The position numbers were made by a program, and so were the translations under genes. Below are positions 48,330 through 56,405 of a stretch of 64,000 bases of DNA, one piece after another. Origin of the DNA: Novosphingobium sp. CECT 9465 (GTDB lineage: Bacteria > Pseudomonadota > Alphaproteobacteria > Sphingomonadales > Sphingomonadaceae); NCBI RefSeq assembly GCF_920987055.1, contig NZ_CAKLBX010000003.1, positions 62,001 to 126,000 of the forward strand, read 5' to 3'. How positions within the stretch are numbered: the first letter of the stretch is position 1; each line of letters begins with the position of its first letter. The notes beneath the pieces were generated by a model that worked only from the letters and a program-made list of their open reading frames with translations, ran no database searches and had not been told where the DNA came from.

Positions 48330-49558
48330 TACCGGCTCTCCGACGAACCGCTGACCCGCTTGTTCCCCAAGGCGAATCACACGATGGCAAGCGTGGTCAA
48401 TCCTCCTTCATTGTGTTGCTGCTCGCGGCGGTGTCGGCCTCGGCAGGGCAGACGGCCATTCTCGCTTTCCTTCCGACCCTGGTCGACCCAAATCCCGGCG
48501 GGCTTTCCTCAGCGCATGATTTTCATGTCGCGAGCTTGACCGCCGTCCACCCGCTGGCAGCACTGGTGGCGGCACCGCTTTGGGGCTGGATTGCCGACCG
48601 GGTCGACTACCGCGTCATGTTGCGCACAGCGCTCATTATCCTCGCGATGGTGACTGCACCAGTTGGCCTCGTAGCTCTGCCGACTCTCTACGTTTTGCGC
48701 GCGGTCGCGGGGATGGCGGCCGCCGCCATCATACCGCTTGCGCTGCTCAGTGCGAGTTTCGCCGCGGTCAGCCGTGGGGAGCAGGCGCGGCGTTTCACCT
48801 GGTTGACGGGGTCTGTATTTTTGGGAGACCTCGGCGGACCGCTTTTGGCGGAAGCCTCCGTTGCGATCATGCCCGGCGCGCCGCTCATGATCGTTGCTGC
48901 CAGCATCGGCACCGTCGCGGGGTCGCTTTGCCTTTTAAGCCTGCCAGGCCGCTGTGCGCACTGCCTCGACTCAGGAGATCCGCCGCCGCCGACAGTCTGC
49001 GCCACGGGAGTCCTATTACTCATCACGATCGCTGCGGGGGCCGGGCTTGCCGCTATGCACGTCAATCTCCTGATGACGCGCAGTGCGGTCTCGCTGAGCC
49101 GCGAGCAGATCGCCTGGATGCTCAGTCTTTGCGGATTCGGCATGCTGGCGGCGCAGATCTTTCATGCAAGGCTCGATTGGTTAGTGAAGGTTCCCGGGCG
49201 TCTTGCCGGATTGACGCTCGGTTTGCTGGCAGCGGCGCTCGTTGCCTTTCCACTCGCATCAAGCATAGCCGATATGAGCGTGTTCATCCTGGTCGCCGGT
49301 TGGAGCTCGGCGAGCCTGCGATTGGTCACAAGCTTCTGGATCAGCGGTTCTGCGGCGGCCTCAGGGGTGAGGCTTGGCCTCCAGCATTCGGCTGCCAGCA
49401 TCGGGCAGGCACTGGCGCCCGTGGCGCTCGCTTTCGCCGCACCCGGCGCTCAGCCTCTCGTCCTCTGGAGCATTGCCGGCCTGTCGCTCCTGCTGCTTGT
49501 GGTCCTGCCACTAGCTTGGAAACGGCCCTCTTCAGGTGCTAATTCGTCAGGCGGATAA
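48326..49558 (+). CDS. Major facilitator superfamily transporter
   Basis: About 410 residues from a GTG that overlaps the copB stop (GTGA); the true start could be a later GTG/TTG because the first membrane helix begins near residue 27. Twelve hydrophobic segments are apparent, with the MFS loop motif WGWIADRVDYRVMLR between helices 2 and 3. A CAHCLDSGD loop in the middle contains two Cys. No substrate can be assigned. Coupling to copB suggests a part in copper or metabolite export, but this is inference. Confidence 0.82.
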   Translation: MIPALRRTADPLVPQGESHDGKRGQSSFIVLLLAAVSASAGQTAILAFLPTLVDPNPGGLSSAHDFHVASLTAVHPLAALVAAPLWGWIADRVDYRVMLRTALIILAMVTAPVGLVALPTLYVLRAVAGMAAAAIIPLALLSASFAAVSRGEQARRFTWLTGSVFLGDLGGPLLAEASVAIMPGAPLMIVAASIGTVAGSLCLLSLPGRCAHCLDSGDPPPPTVCATGVLLLITIAAGAGLAAMHVNLLMTRSAVSLSREQIAWMLSLCGFGMLAAQIFHARLDWLVKVPGRLAGLTLGLLAAALVAFPLASSIADMSVFILVAGWSSASLRLVTSFWISGSAAASGVRLGLQHSAASIGQALAPVALAFAAPGAQPLVLWSIAGLSLLLLVVLPLAWKRPSSGANSSGG

Positions 49559-49628
49559 GGGGAGCGCGTAAATCGATATGAATCGTACCGTCCACCACTA
49601 TCCAAGATGTGTTGCTGTGACAAATGAG

Positions 49629-49670
49629 CCCAGCCGCGGGCAAGGCCCTTGGGCGCAGCTGGGTTGGTTT
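49629..49670. terminator. Possible terminator between convergent MFS and receiver genes
   Basis: CCCAGC pairs with GCTGGG around an inner palindrome CAAGGCCCTTG, followed by TTGGTTTCC. It lies in the only space between the converging genes. Confidence 0.4.
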
Positions 49671-49739
49671 CCTCTGGAAAAACGACGTGCTCGTGTCCCC
49701 ACCTGGCCTCTTTAGCGTTGGCGGTCGGACGCGGTCCAT

Positions 49740-50156
49740 TTACTCATTCGACGAGAGGCGTCTGTGACGGCCGATTGCCTCGAGGAGTAGACGGCTCCTT
49801 AGTGGTTTAGTGATCATGTGATCAAAGCCCGCGTCGGCAGCGCGGCGGGCGAGAACCTCGTCATGGAAGCCCGAAATCATGATGGAGCATCCGGACCAGC
49901 CCAGCGATCGGAGTTGGCGCAGGATCGAAAAGCCATCAATGTCCGGCATGCGATAATCAACAATCAGGCAATTGGCTCGCTTGGCACGCGAATCGGCCAA
50001 AAGCGCGCTACCACTTGTATAGCTACAGACGCAGTAGCCACGGGATCTAAGGAGAAGCTGAAGGGCACGCCGAACACCCGGGTCGTCGTCGGAGACGAGG
50101 ATGGTGTAGCGCCCATCACCTTGTGTGTCAGAAAACGAAGACATCTCGCGCGACAT
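49740..50156 (-). CDS. Single-domain response regulator
   Basis: About 138 residues; start uncertain (ATG 50156 used; ATG 50144 and a GTG at 50189 are also possible). A CheY-like receiver: YTILVSDDDPGVRRAL, phospho-acceptor in CLIVDYRMPDIDGF, switch SGFHDE and Lys in MITKPL. There is no output domain. It lies 72 nt after fixJ on the same strand. It resembles receiver-only proteins that follow FixLJ-type pairs and may compete for phosphate or act on a partner. Confidence 0.85.
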   Translation of the reverse strand: MSREMSSFSDTQGDGRYTILVSDDDPGVRRALQLLLRSRGYCVCSYTSGSALLADSRAKRANCLIVDYRMPDIDGFSILRQLRSLGWSGCSIMISGFHDEVLARRAADAGFDHMITKPLRSRLLLEAIGRHRRLSSNE

Positions 50157-50227
50157 GAGGACCTGTTGCATCACGGCAATGGCTCGCACGATGCGGCATC
50201 CTCGTCGCTACGTAGAGGGCGCAGTTA

Positions 50228-50848
50228 TCACGTCTTGCGACCGAACCCGGCAGCAAAGGCGATCCTCAACGCCTCAGAGAGATTGCGGACCTCGAGCTTG
50301 GCCATGAGGCTGGCGCGGTGAACCTCGACCGTCCGGGATGAGCAACCCAGATCATAGGCGATCGTCTTGTTGGGCAAGCCGTTCGCCAATCCTTCCAGCA
50401 CTTCCTGCTCGCGGGGGGTCAAGGCAGCAACCCGCACCTCGGCTTCCGACGATTCCAGCGCGCGAAGGTCGACATCGTCGAGACGAGCGAAAGCGCGCCT
50501 CACGGCCTCGAGCAGGGCAGCCTTCTCGAAGGGCTTTTCGAGAAAGTCAATCGCGCCGCCTTTCATAGCCTGCACAGCTACCGACACATCGCCGTGGCCG
50601 GTCAGGACGATGACCGGCATGTTGATCCCACGCGCAGCCATAGTGGTCTGGACTTGGAGACCGTCCATTTCAGGCATCCGCACATCCAAGATAACGCAGC
50701 CTACTTCAGCGGACTTCGCTGTCCTGAGAAATTCCACTCCGGAGGTGTAGGCGATGACATCATAGCCCGCGGTTTTGAGCGCGAAGCTTGCCGCCTTGCG
50801 GATGCTCTCCTCGTCGTCGACCAGATGAATGATGCGTCTATCCCCCAT
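50228..50848 (-). CDS. fixJ: FixJ-family response regulator
   Basis: A 206-residue regulator: receiver (residues 5-120; [46 protein letters not shown]) and a LuxR-type HTH ([44 protein letters not shown]). It overlaps fixL by 11 nt. FixJ proteins activate microaerobic genes when phosphorylated by FixL. No nifA/fixK is in the window, so its targets are unknown. Confidence 0.92.
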   Translation of the reverse strand: MGDRRIIHLVDDEESIRKAASFALKTAGYDVIAYTSGVEFLRTAKSAEVGCVILDVRMPEMDGLQVQTTMAARGINMPVIVLTGHGDVSVAVQAMKGGAIDFLEKPFEKAALLEAVRRAFARLDDVDLRALESSEAEVRVAALTPREQEVLEGLANGLPNKTIAYDLGCSSRTVEVHRASLMAKLEVRNLSEALRIAFAAGFGRKT

Positions 50849-52373
50849 GTTCCTCCTCCGCCCGCGCGTGGATCAGCGTGAAGTGAAAGCACGTGCCGCC
50901 TCGGTCGGAGCGCTCCATCCAGATGCGGCCGCCATGTGCTTCGATGATCGTCCGGCAGATCGAGAGGCCAAGGCCCATGCCGTCGGCCTTCGTCGATGTG
51001 AACGCCATGAACAGTTGTTCGCGAATTTCTTCCGCGATCCCGGGGCCGGTATCCTCCACCGTAACCTCGACAAGGCCGTCGGCACGCAAACTCGTCGCGA
51101 CTTTGAGGTCGCGGATCGATGATTCTGCCATGGCCTCAACGGCGTTGCGCATCAGGTTTACGAGCACCTGCTGGATCTGCACCCTGTCGATGAGGACCGG
51201 CGTGGCTGCGGGGTCGATTGCGAAGAAGCTACGGATGCCCCGCTCGCGCGCGCCGACCAGTGCCAGTTGGCTTGCCTCGGTGATGACTTGCGGCAGGTCG
51301 TGCAAACTCTTGTCGACCTCACCGCGTGCGACGAAGTCGCGGAGGCGCCGGACGATGTGGCCAGCGCGCAGCGTCTCCTGAGCGGCATCGTCCATTACGG
51401 ACCGAAGAGAGACGAATGGCTCATCATCCTGGACAGCGAGCATGTCCCGAATGGTTTCGAGATAGAGCGCCACTGCGGCGAGCGGCTGATTGAGTTCATG
51501 AGCAAGCGTGGAGGCCATCGTACCCATCGCGCTCAACCGCGAGACATGAACCAACTCCGCTTGCAGTTCCTTGAGCCTGAGCTCATCCTGCTCCTTGGCG
51601 GTGAGATCCCGGATGAACCCTGTGAAAAGCCGCTGGCCCTCTTCACCGGCCTCGCCGACCGACAACTGCATCGGGAAGGTCGAGCCGTCGCGGCGCTGAC
51701 CCACAACGACGCGGCCCAGACCGATGATCCGGCGCTCGCCCGTCTGCAGATAATGCGCGATGTATTCGTCGTGCCGGTCGCGGTCGGGCTGAGGCATAAG
51801 ACAGGAGACATTTTGCCCGACGAGCTCGGCTTCCGAATAGCCGAACATGCGCTGGGCAGCAGCGCTGAACGAGGTGATGACGCCGGCCTCGTCGATTATT
51901 ATCATTGCATCAGGTACGGTCGCCAGGATCGATTGCAGATGCTGCTCGCGCGTTTCGTTTGAAGCCCGGACCGCCGCCTCGTCGGTGACATCCCGGCTGA
52001 TGCAGGCAAAGCCTCGATGGGCGTCGTCTTCGAACAGCGCAGTGATGGTCAATCGCGCAAGGTATTCCGAGCCGTTCTCGCAGACTCGCCAGGCTTCACG
52101 CTCCAGAGTGCCTTCGCGCAGAGCGGCGTCCAAGTCGGCGCGGGGCCGTCCTGCCGTTATCTCGTCTGGCGGGTAGAACAGGTGGTGCGGCTGTGCCAGA
52201 ACACGGTCGAGCGGCCAACATTCGGCACGCTCGCCCTCTTCGTTGTAGCTCAACACTATCCCGCCGGCATTCAGCAGAGTTAGGACATGCCCGCCAGCCT
52301 GTCGGAGGAAAAGCGGCGCGAGCCGCGCCACTTCCCTCTCCATATCTTCCGCCGTGCGCCCGGTGTCGACCAT
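50838..52373 (-). CDS. fixL: FixL-like heme-PAS oxygen sensor histidine kinase
   Basis: A 511-residue kinase. Two PAS regions (about 25-135 and 145-262). The second carries the FixL heme pattern: [13 protein letters not shown] with His201 as the likely heme ligand, then [21 protein letters not shown] with Arg221 where FixL has the oxygen-gating Arg. The kinase core has [25 protein letters not shown] (H292), N-box [23 protein letters not shown] and [18 protein letters not shown]. No membrane helix, so it is cytoplasmic. It starts 10 bp after the fused copA/DUF305 frame, with no clear promoter of its own in between. Confidence 0.9.
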   Translation of the reverse strand: MVDTGRTAEDMEREVARLAPLFLRQAGGHVLTLLNAGGIVLSYNEEGERAECWPLDRVLAQPHHLFYPPDEITAGRPRADLDAALREGTLEREAWRVCENGSEYLARLTITALFEDDAHRGFACISRDVTDEAAVRASNETREQHLQSILATVPDAMIIIDEAGVITSFSAAAQRMFGYSEAELVGQNVSCLMPQPDRDRHDEYIAHYLQTGERRIIGLGRVVVGQRRDGSTFPMQLSVGEAGEEGQRLFTGFIRDLTAKEQDELRLKELQAELVHVSRLSAMGTMASTLAHELNQPLAAVALYLETIRDMLAVQDDEPFVSLRSVMDDAAQETLRAGHIVRRLRDFVARGEVDKSLHDLPQVITEASQLALVGARERGIRSFFAIDPAATPVLIDRVQIQQVLVNLMRNAVEAMAESSIRDLKVATSLRADGLVEVTVEDTGPGIAEEIREQLFMAFTSTKADGMGLGLSICRTIIEAHGGRIWMERSDRGGTCFHFTLIHARAEEEHGG

Positions 52374-52382
52374 CGGTCCAAC

Positions 52383-53555
52383 TCACATCATTGGCCGAGC
52401 GCACAAGGGCAGGCGAAGCCCGCGCTTTACGCTCAGCGGCGCGCGAGAATGGCCTTCATTTCGTCGATTTCTTGACGTTGCGACCGTTTGATTGAGTCGC
52501 AGAGCTGGATGACCTCCGGATCGCTCAGCTGCGCGCGCCATGCCGGAACGATCGATTGCCTCGCCGACGAGCGTGTAGGCCTTATCTTCGCTAGGCGTTA
52601 CGATGACATCGTAGGTCTCGGCGACGCCGATCTGGAATTCGTCGACGCTGACCGGCATCACATTCTGCCCGTCGGCCTGAACGATGCTCAGGGGCAGGCC
52701 GGGAATGCGGACATTGAAGGTGGTCATCGCCGAGGCATTGATGACGCGCAGCCGCACCCGCTCGCCCGGGGTGAAGAGCGCAGTCCAGTTGTCCATGGGA
52801 CCGTGGCCGTTGACGAGATAGGTGTAGGTCGATCCGGTCACATCGGAGATGTCGGTCGGGTCCATGCGCATCTGGCCCCAGTCGAGCCGATCCTTGAGCG
52901 GCTGGTCCTTGCCAGACAGAAGTCCGGCCAGCGTCTGGCGCTGGAAGTTGAAATGGCCGGGATTGACCTTGAGGCGACGGAAGATCGCCTGCGGTGACAG
53001 CGCGCTGTGATCGGCCAATACGATGACATGTTCGCGGTCATAGGCGACCGGATCGGTGCCCGCCGGGTCGATGATGATCGGCCCGTAATGGCCTTCTTGC
53101 TCCTGCAGGCCCGAATGGCTGTGATACCAGTAGGTACCGTTCTGCATCACCGGAAAATCATACAGATAGCTGCTGCCGGGCTTGATGCCGGGGAAGGAGA
53201 CGCCCGGCACGCCGTCGTGTTTCGCCGGAACCAACAGCCCGTGCCAGTGGATTGAGCTGTCTTCCTCGAGCTGATTGACGACGTTGAGCCGCACGCGCTG
53301 GCCCTCGCGGAGCCGGATCAGAGGGGCGGGGACCGTACCGTTGAGGCCGATCGCCCGGAACTGCCGCCCGTCGATGGTCATGGATTGCCGTGCGATGGTG
53401 AGGGTGATGTCTTCTCCCGAAACGGTCGGCAGTGTCGCCCGCATTCCAGGCGAGATGGTCTGCGCCCATGCCGGCAGCCAGGCCGACATGGCGGCGCCGC
53501 CGCCGGCGAGGGCCGCGCCGCGTAGGAACTGGCGGCGATCGAGAGCGGATTTCAT
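52383..53555 (-). pseudogene. copA: copA copy 2, truncated and joined to foreign 3' sequence
   Basis: The first 341 codons are a good CopA N-terminal half: Tat signal (RRQFLRGAALAGGGAAMSAWLPAWAQ), HWHGLLVP and WYHSHSGLQEQEGHYGP, to DRSGMAR. CopA similarity then stops abruptly near 52533 where copy 1 goes on with ATFAPRLGMTAP. The remaining codons run out of frame through a DUF305 tail and end at 52383. The whole C-terminal cupredoxin domain (HPxHxH and HCH motifs) and the Met-rich loop are missing, so it cannot be an active oxidase. It lies behind its own ECF-type promoter (53598). Confidence 0.88.
52433..52531 (-). pseudogene. DUF305 C-terminal tail at the copA2 junction
   Basis: In the frame shifted from the copA remnant the sequence reads QLSDPEVIQLCDSIKRSQRQ then EIDEMKAILARR and stops. 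This is the end typical of DUF305 proteins (compare EINELQAWLREHG at 8835). So a deletion joined the middle of copA to the end of a DUF305 gene near 52530-52541. Confidence 0.7.
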
Positions 53556-53597
53556 TCGGTTTGTCTCAGCTTGAAGAAAGAGGGCCGATCTATGGGA

Positions 53598-53627
53598 AAT
53601 ACGCAGCGCGCCCTCGTCCCCCTCAAA
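53598..53627 (-). promoter_or_regulatory. Putative ECF promoter for copA2/fixLJ
   Basis: On the minus strand: TTTGA, GGGG, 13 bases, TGCGTATT. The -35 part runs into the stop codon of the sigma factor gene. The -10 lies about 40 bp before the copA2 ATG. Confidence 0.65.
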
Positions 53628-54189
53628 CTTTCTTCAATATTTCCGACAGGCGCGCCCGGGCGCGGTAGAGGCGGGTCTCGACCGCCTTCTGACTGATGCC
53701 GAGAATCTCGGCGGTTTCGGCTTCCGACTTCTCGTCAATCGTTCGCAGGATAAGCGGTTCCTTAAGGGATGCGGGCAAGCTGGCGATGGCCTTCATGGCC
53801 TGTGCCAGCTGCTGTTCGGCCCCGATCCTCTGGTCTGGCAGCGGCGCCTCATCGGCGATATCCTGAGCCTCGCCTAGCGGAAGGGCCAGAGAGAAAAAGC
53901 TTCGCACTGCGCGCCGACGCCGCCAGTCATGGCATTTGTTGATGACGATACGGGACATCCAGACCTGGAATGGCCGGGTTGCGTCATAGCGGTTGAGCGC
54001 GGCGAAAGCGGCGACAAAGCTTGCCTGCGTGACGTCCAGCGCCTCCTCTCCGTCACCTATATGGCTGCGCACGAGCCGAAATACCCAGCCTTGGTGTCGC
54101 CGCACAAGTTCGGCGAAAGCGGCCTGCCGGCCGACGAGTGCAAGAACGGCAAGCTCCCCGTCCGAGCAGTCGGGGAGAATTATGGTCAT
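53623..54189 (-). CDS. ECF-type RNA polymerase sigma factor (CnrH-like)
   Basis: A 188-residue sigma factor. Region 2: AFAELVRRHQGWVFRLVRSHI, DVTQASFVAAFAALNRYD, PFQVWMSRIVINKCHDWRRR. Region 4: LPASLKEPLILRTIDEKSEAETAEILGISQKAVETRLYRARARL. It overlaps the upstream sensor gene (ATGA). Together with the two genes before it this forms an anti-sigma/periplasmic sensor/sigma set like CnrY-CnrX-CnrH of Ni/Co resistance, here embedded in copper genes. Four matching promoter-like sites nearby support a local regulon including itself. Confidence 0.9.
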   Translation of the reverse strand: MTIILPDCSDGELAVLALVGRQAAFAELVRRHQGWVFRLVRSHIGDGEEALDVTQASFVAAFAALNRYDATRPFQVWMSRIVINKCHDWRRRRAVRSFFSLALPLGEAQDIADEAPLPDQRIGAEQQLAQAMKAIASLPASLKEPLILRTIDEKSEAETAEILGISQKAVETRLYRARARLSEILKKV

Positions 54190-54629
54190 TCGGACTTTGC
54201 CGTCAGCGCTTTCACTACGGCGTCGTCGAACTTCTGCGTCTGATCGGGGCGAAGTACGGCACGCATTGCAAAGATGTGCTCGAGCGTTTCCTTCTGCAGC
54301 GCGCCCATGGCTTGGTGCGAGCGGTCCACTGCCGCCGCGACTTTAGGGCCATAGCCATGTTCCGCCTCAATCGCCTCTGCTAGGCGAGCATTGTCGGCGC
54401 GCAGCTCGGCTTCAAGTGCCTGACGCCGAATGGCATAATTCTTCTCGATGAACTCCAGCCGGGCGTGCTGAGCCGTATCCAGTTTGAGATCCCGATGGAG
54501 CAGCTCGTGCAGTTCGTTTTCCACGGGCGGTGCCGAGACCACATAGATCCGCCCGATCACCACCCCGGCGATCGCCGCGGTAAAGGTCAACAGTAGGAGG
54601 AGCAGGAGCCGGCGGCGGTCCCGCATCAT
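54186..54629 (-). CDS. Periplasmic heavy-metal sensor (CnrX-like)
   Basis: A 147-residue protein with one N-terminal membrane helix (RRRLLLLLLLTFTAAIAGVVIG) and a periplasmic helical domain: NELHELLHRDLKLDTAQHARLEF, NYAIRRQALEAELRADNARLAEAIEAEHGYGPKV. His and Glu residues in the first helices resemble the metal site of CnrX-type sensors. It overlaps both neighbours by 4 nt. It would hold the anti-sigma factor in check until metal binds. Metal identity is inferred to be copper from the regulon. Confidence 0.85.
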   Translation of the reverse strand: MMRDRRRLLLLLLLTFTAAIAGVVIGRIYVVSAPPVENELHELLHRDLKLDTAQHARLEFIEKNYAIRRQALEAELRADNARLAEAIEAEHGYGPKVAAAVDRSHQAMGALQKETLEHIFAMRAVLRPDQTQKFDDAVVKALTAKSE

Positions 54630-54898
54630 TGCGAGCCCAGCAGCGTCGAGGGCGCGAGCGCCAACTGCGCACCGAAGGGCGATATCGGGCTCGCGTCCGC
54701 CGACCCGATTGGAACCGCGGAGCCCGCGATGCCGATGAAAAGCGCGACTGCGGCGGCTAGACCAAACGTCGTTGCGCCCAAGCGCGGCATGGCCTGGACC
54801 CTAGCGATTTCCGTCAGGACGCGGCTGTCCAGGCCGGCAAGCCTGGGGTCAATTGGGGCATCGCGCAATTTCGCGAGCATTTCGTCAAGGTGGTCCAT
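54626..54898 (-). CDS. Anti-sigma factor, membrane-anchored (CnrY-like)
   Basis: About 90 residues from ATG 54898 (MDHLDEMLAKLRDAPIDPRLAGLDSRVL); a longer frame to 54931 would start inside the -10 of its own promoter and is rejected. A short cytoplasmic head (1-50) precedes one helix (FGLAAAVALFIGIAGSAV). This is the size and layout of CnrY-type anti-sigma factors. It is the first gene of the regulatory operon. Confidence 0.75.
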   Translation of the reverse strand: MDHLDEMLAKLRDAPIDPRLAGLDSRVLTEIARVQAMPRLGATTFGLAAAVALFIGIAGSAVPIGSADASPISPFGAQLALAPSTLLGSQ

Positions 54899-54922
54899 GG
54901 TGTTTCTCCGTCTTCTCTTCAC

Positions 54923-54947
54923 AATACGCATTCTGGCCCACGACCCC
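54923..54947 (-). promoter_or_regulatory. Putative ECF promoter for the sigma operon
   Basis: On the minus strand: GGGG, 13 bases, TGCGTATT; preceded by CCAA rather than GAGA. It is divergent to the copC promoter, about 25 bp before the anti-sigma ATG, implying autoregulation. Confidence 0.6.
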
Positions 54948-54970
54948 TTGGCTCGGAACAGAAAAGAAAT

Positions 54971-55001
54971 TTGAGAGGGGTGCAGGCTGCAGCTGCGTAT
55001 T
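54971..55001 (+). promoter_or_regulatory. Putative ECF promoter for copCD
   Basis: TTGAGAGGGG (54971-54980), 13 bases, TGCGTATT (54994-55001). It matches the sites at 13668 and 53598 almost base for base, and lies about 30 bp before the copC ATG. Confidence 0.65.
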
Positions 55002-55031
55002 CTCTCATGTCAATGACTGGAGAATTCCCGA

Positions 55032-55412
55032 ATGCGCTTCCTTTCGCCTTTCGCAGCTGTCGCCGCCGTCAGCCTGAGCGTTTCGGCTCCGGCCTATGCA
55101 CATCCCAAGCTCGTGTCTTCAACGCCCGCCGCCAACGCCAGAGTCTCGGCACCGTCGCGTATCACTCTGACGTTCAGTGAAGGCCTGATGGCCAGACTAT
55201 CTGGTGCCGAGATCGTGATGACCGGTATGCCCGGCATGCCAAACCATCGCATGGCGGTGACCGGCTTCAAGACCGCGGTCGAGGGCGGTAACAAGACGTT
55301 GGCGCTGACACTGGCCAAGCCGCTTGGCGCTGGTACCTATCAGGTCACCTGGCATGTCGTCTCGATGGACACGCACCGCATCCAGGGCAATCTCGCCTTC
55401 ATCGTGCGATAG
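55032..55412 (+). CDS. copC: CopC periplasmic copper chaperone
   Basis: A 126-residue CopC. A signal peptide (MRFLSPFAAVAAVSLSVSAPAYA) leaves a mature N-terminal His (AHPKLVSSTPAANA), the Cu(II) ligand. The fold follows with ITLTFSEGLMARLSGAEIVM, MPGMPNHRM (Met motif) and GTYQVTWHVVSMDTHRIQGNLAF with the DTH ligands. It delivers copper to CopD or buffers it in the periplasm. copD starts 4 bp after its stop. Confidence 0.94.
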   Translation: MRFLSPFAAVAAVSLSVSAPAYAHPKLVSSTPAANARVSAPSRITLTFSEGLMARLSGAEIVMTGMPGMPNHRMAVTGFKTAVEGGNKTLALTLAKPLGAGTYQVTWHVVSMDTHRIQGNLAFIVR

Positions 55413-55416
55413 GGCA

Positions 55417-56094
55417 ATGAGTGAGGTAGCAGGCATCGCGATCCGCTGGGCGCTGTACGCCGATCTCGGCCTCTTGTTCGGCCTGCCGCTGTTCGCGCTC
55501 TATGCCCCAGGTGGCGGCCGGACGGTGCAGCGGCATCTGCCGATGGGGGCGATGGTGGCCTGTCTTGCCTGCTTCGGGCTGCTGCTATCTGCGTTGGGCT
55601 TTGCGGTGCAGGCTGCGGCCATGTCCGGACTGCCGCTCACACAGCCTGATTTCGCCCTGCTGGGTGATCTCATCAATGAGACGGCCATGGGGGCGGCGTT
55701 GAAGGCGCGCCTTGTCGCGCTCCTTGTCCTCCTATTCTGCGTCCTCTTGTATCGACGGCAATCACGTCCCGCCTTCATCGCCTCTACTCTCGCAGGCGCG
55801 CTCGCGCTCGCGACCCTCGCCTGGAGCGGACATGGCGCGGCTGGCGAAGGCTATCCGGGCTGGCTGCAACTGGTCGCCGATCTCGTCCATCTGCTCGCCG
55901 CCGGCGCCTGGGTCGGCGCGCTTGCAGCCTTCCTCGCGCTGGTTATGCCTAAAGCAGCGACCGGTGATATGGAGCGGGTCTCGCTCGCCGAGGAGGCCTT
56001 GACGGGCTTCTCCCTGGTAGGAACGATCATCGTTGCCCTGCTGATCCTGACCGGGATGGGGGCGTCACATAAAACGGGCACAGATATACGCTAA
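55417..56094 (+). pseudogene. copD: copD, truncated by a Tn3-type terminal repeat
   Basis: The frame encodes the first 213 or so residues of CopD (IRWALYADLGLLFGLPLFALY, LARLVALLVLLF-type helices, WLQLVADLVHLLAAGAWVGALAAF, FSLVGTIIVALLILTG). It then runs directly into transposon end sequence (MGASHKTGTDIR) and stops. CopD normally has about 300 residues with eight helices; roughly the last two or three are lost. His-based copper sites in the retained helices may not suffice for function. Confidence 0.88.
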
Positions 56095-56095
56095 G
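56058..56095 (+). repeat. 38-bp Tn3-family terminal inverted repeat
   Basis: The sequence starts GGGGGCGTCACATAAAACGG and ends ACGCTAAG, 38 bp long. This is the length and the start/end consensus of Tn3/Tn21-group ends (GGGG...GTC...AAAACGG...ACGCTAAG). It abuts the break in copD. No matching full right end and no tnpA/tnpR were found in the window. Confidence 0.75.
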
Positions 56096-56302
56096 GCCTG
56101 AGGGCGTCGGAAAACACCTGTTTGTCGTACATTGGCCGGTAGGAGACAGTCCGGATCGGAGCCGGGTTGCGAGGATAGCTGACACGCACGTTAAGTCGGC
56201 AGCCGACCAAAGCCAGCCATTCAACGTCCAATTGCGCGCGGCTGATTTCAGTTGAACCTGCCATTACAAGACCCGGGAACTTGGGCGACACGGGTCAGGC
56301 AG
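56096..56302. other. Short region between the Tn3 end and the IS3 element
   Basis: About 200 bp. A minus-strand frame (56091-56291) ends inside the Tn3 repeat and reads ALVGCRLNVRVSYPRNPAPI; no family is recognised. It may be the tail of a cargo gene of the Tn3-type element. Confidence 0.35.
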
Positions 56303-56348
56303 TGTCCGCCGTCAGCACCAATGGCACAGATTTGAGGTTGTGATTTAA

Positions 56349-56405
56349 GGAGGATCTGGGCTTCGTCGTAGTGACGAAGGAACGAAGATGAAGCCCAGAT
56401 CCTCC
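56349..56405 (+). promoter_or_regulatory. Perfect 16-bp inverted repeat over the orfA start
   Basis: GGAGGATCTGGGCTTC (56349-56364) is the exact inverse complement of 56390-56405, and the orfA ATG is at 56388. The loop holds a second hairpin (CTTCGTC/GACGAAG). In RNA this would bury the ribosome binding site and start codon in a transcript entering from outside, a known way for insertion sequences to avoid activation by read-through. Confidence 0.65.

Noticed and set aside
54899..54931. Longer N-terminus for the anti-sigma gene (start at 54931)
   Set aside because: That ATG is part of the -10 block TGCGTATT of the putative ECF promoter, so the RNA would start downstream of it; ATG 54898 fits the CnrY size better.
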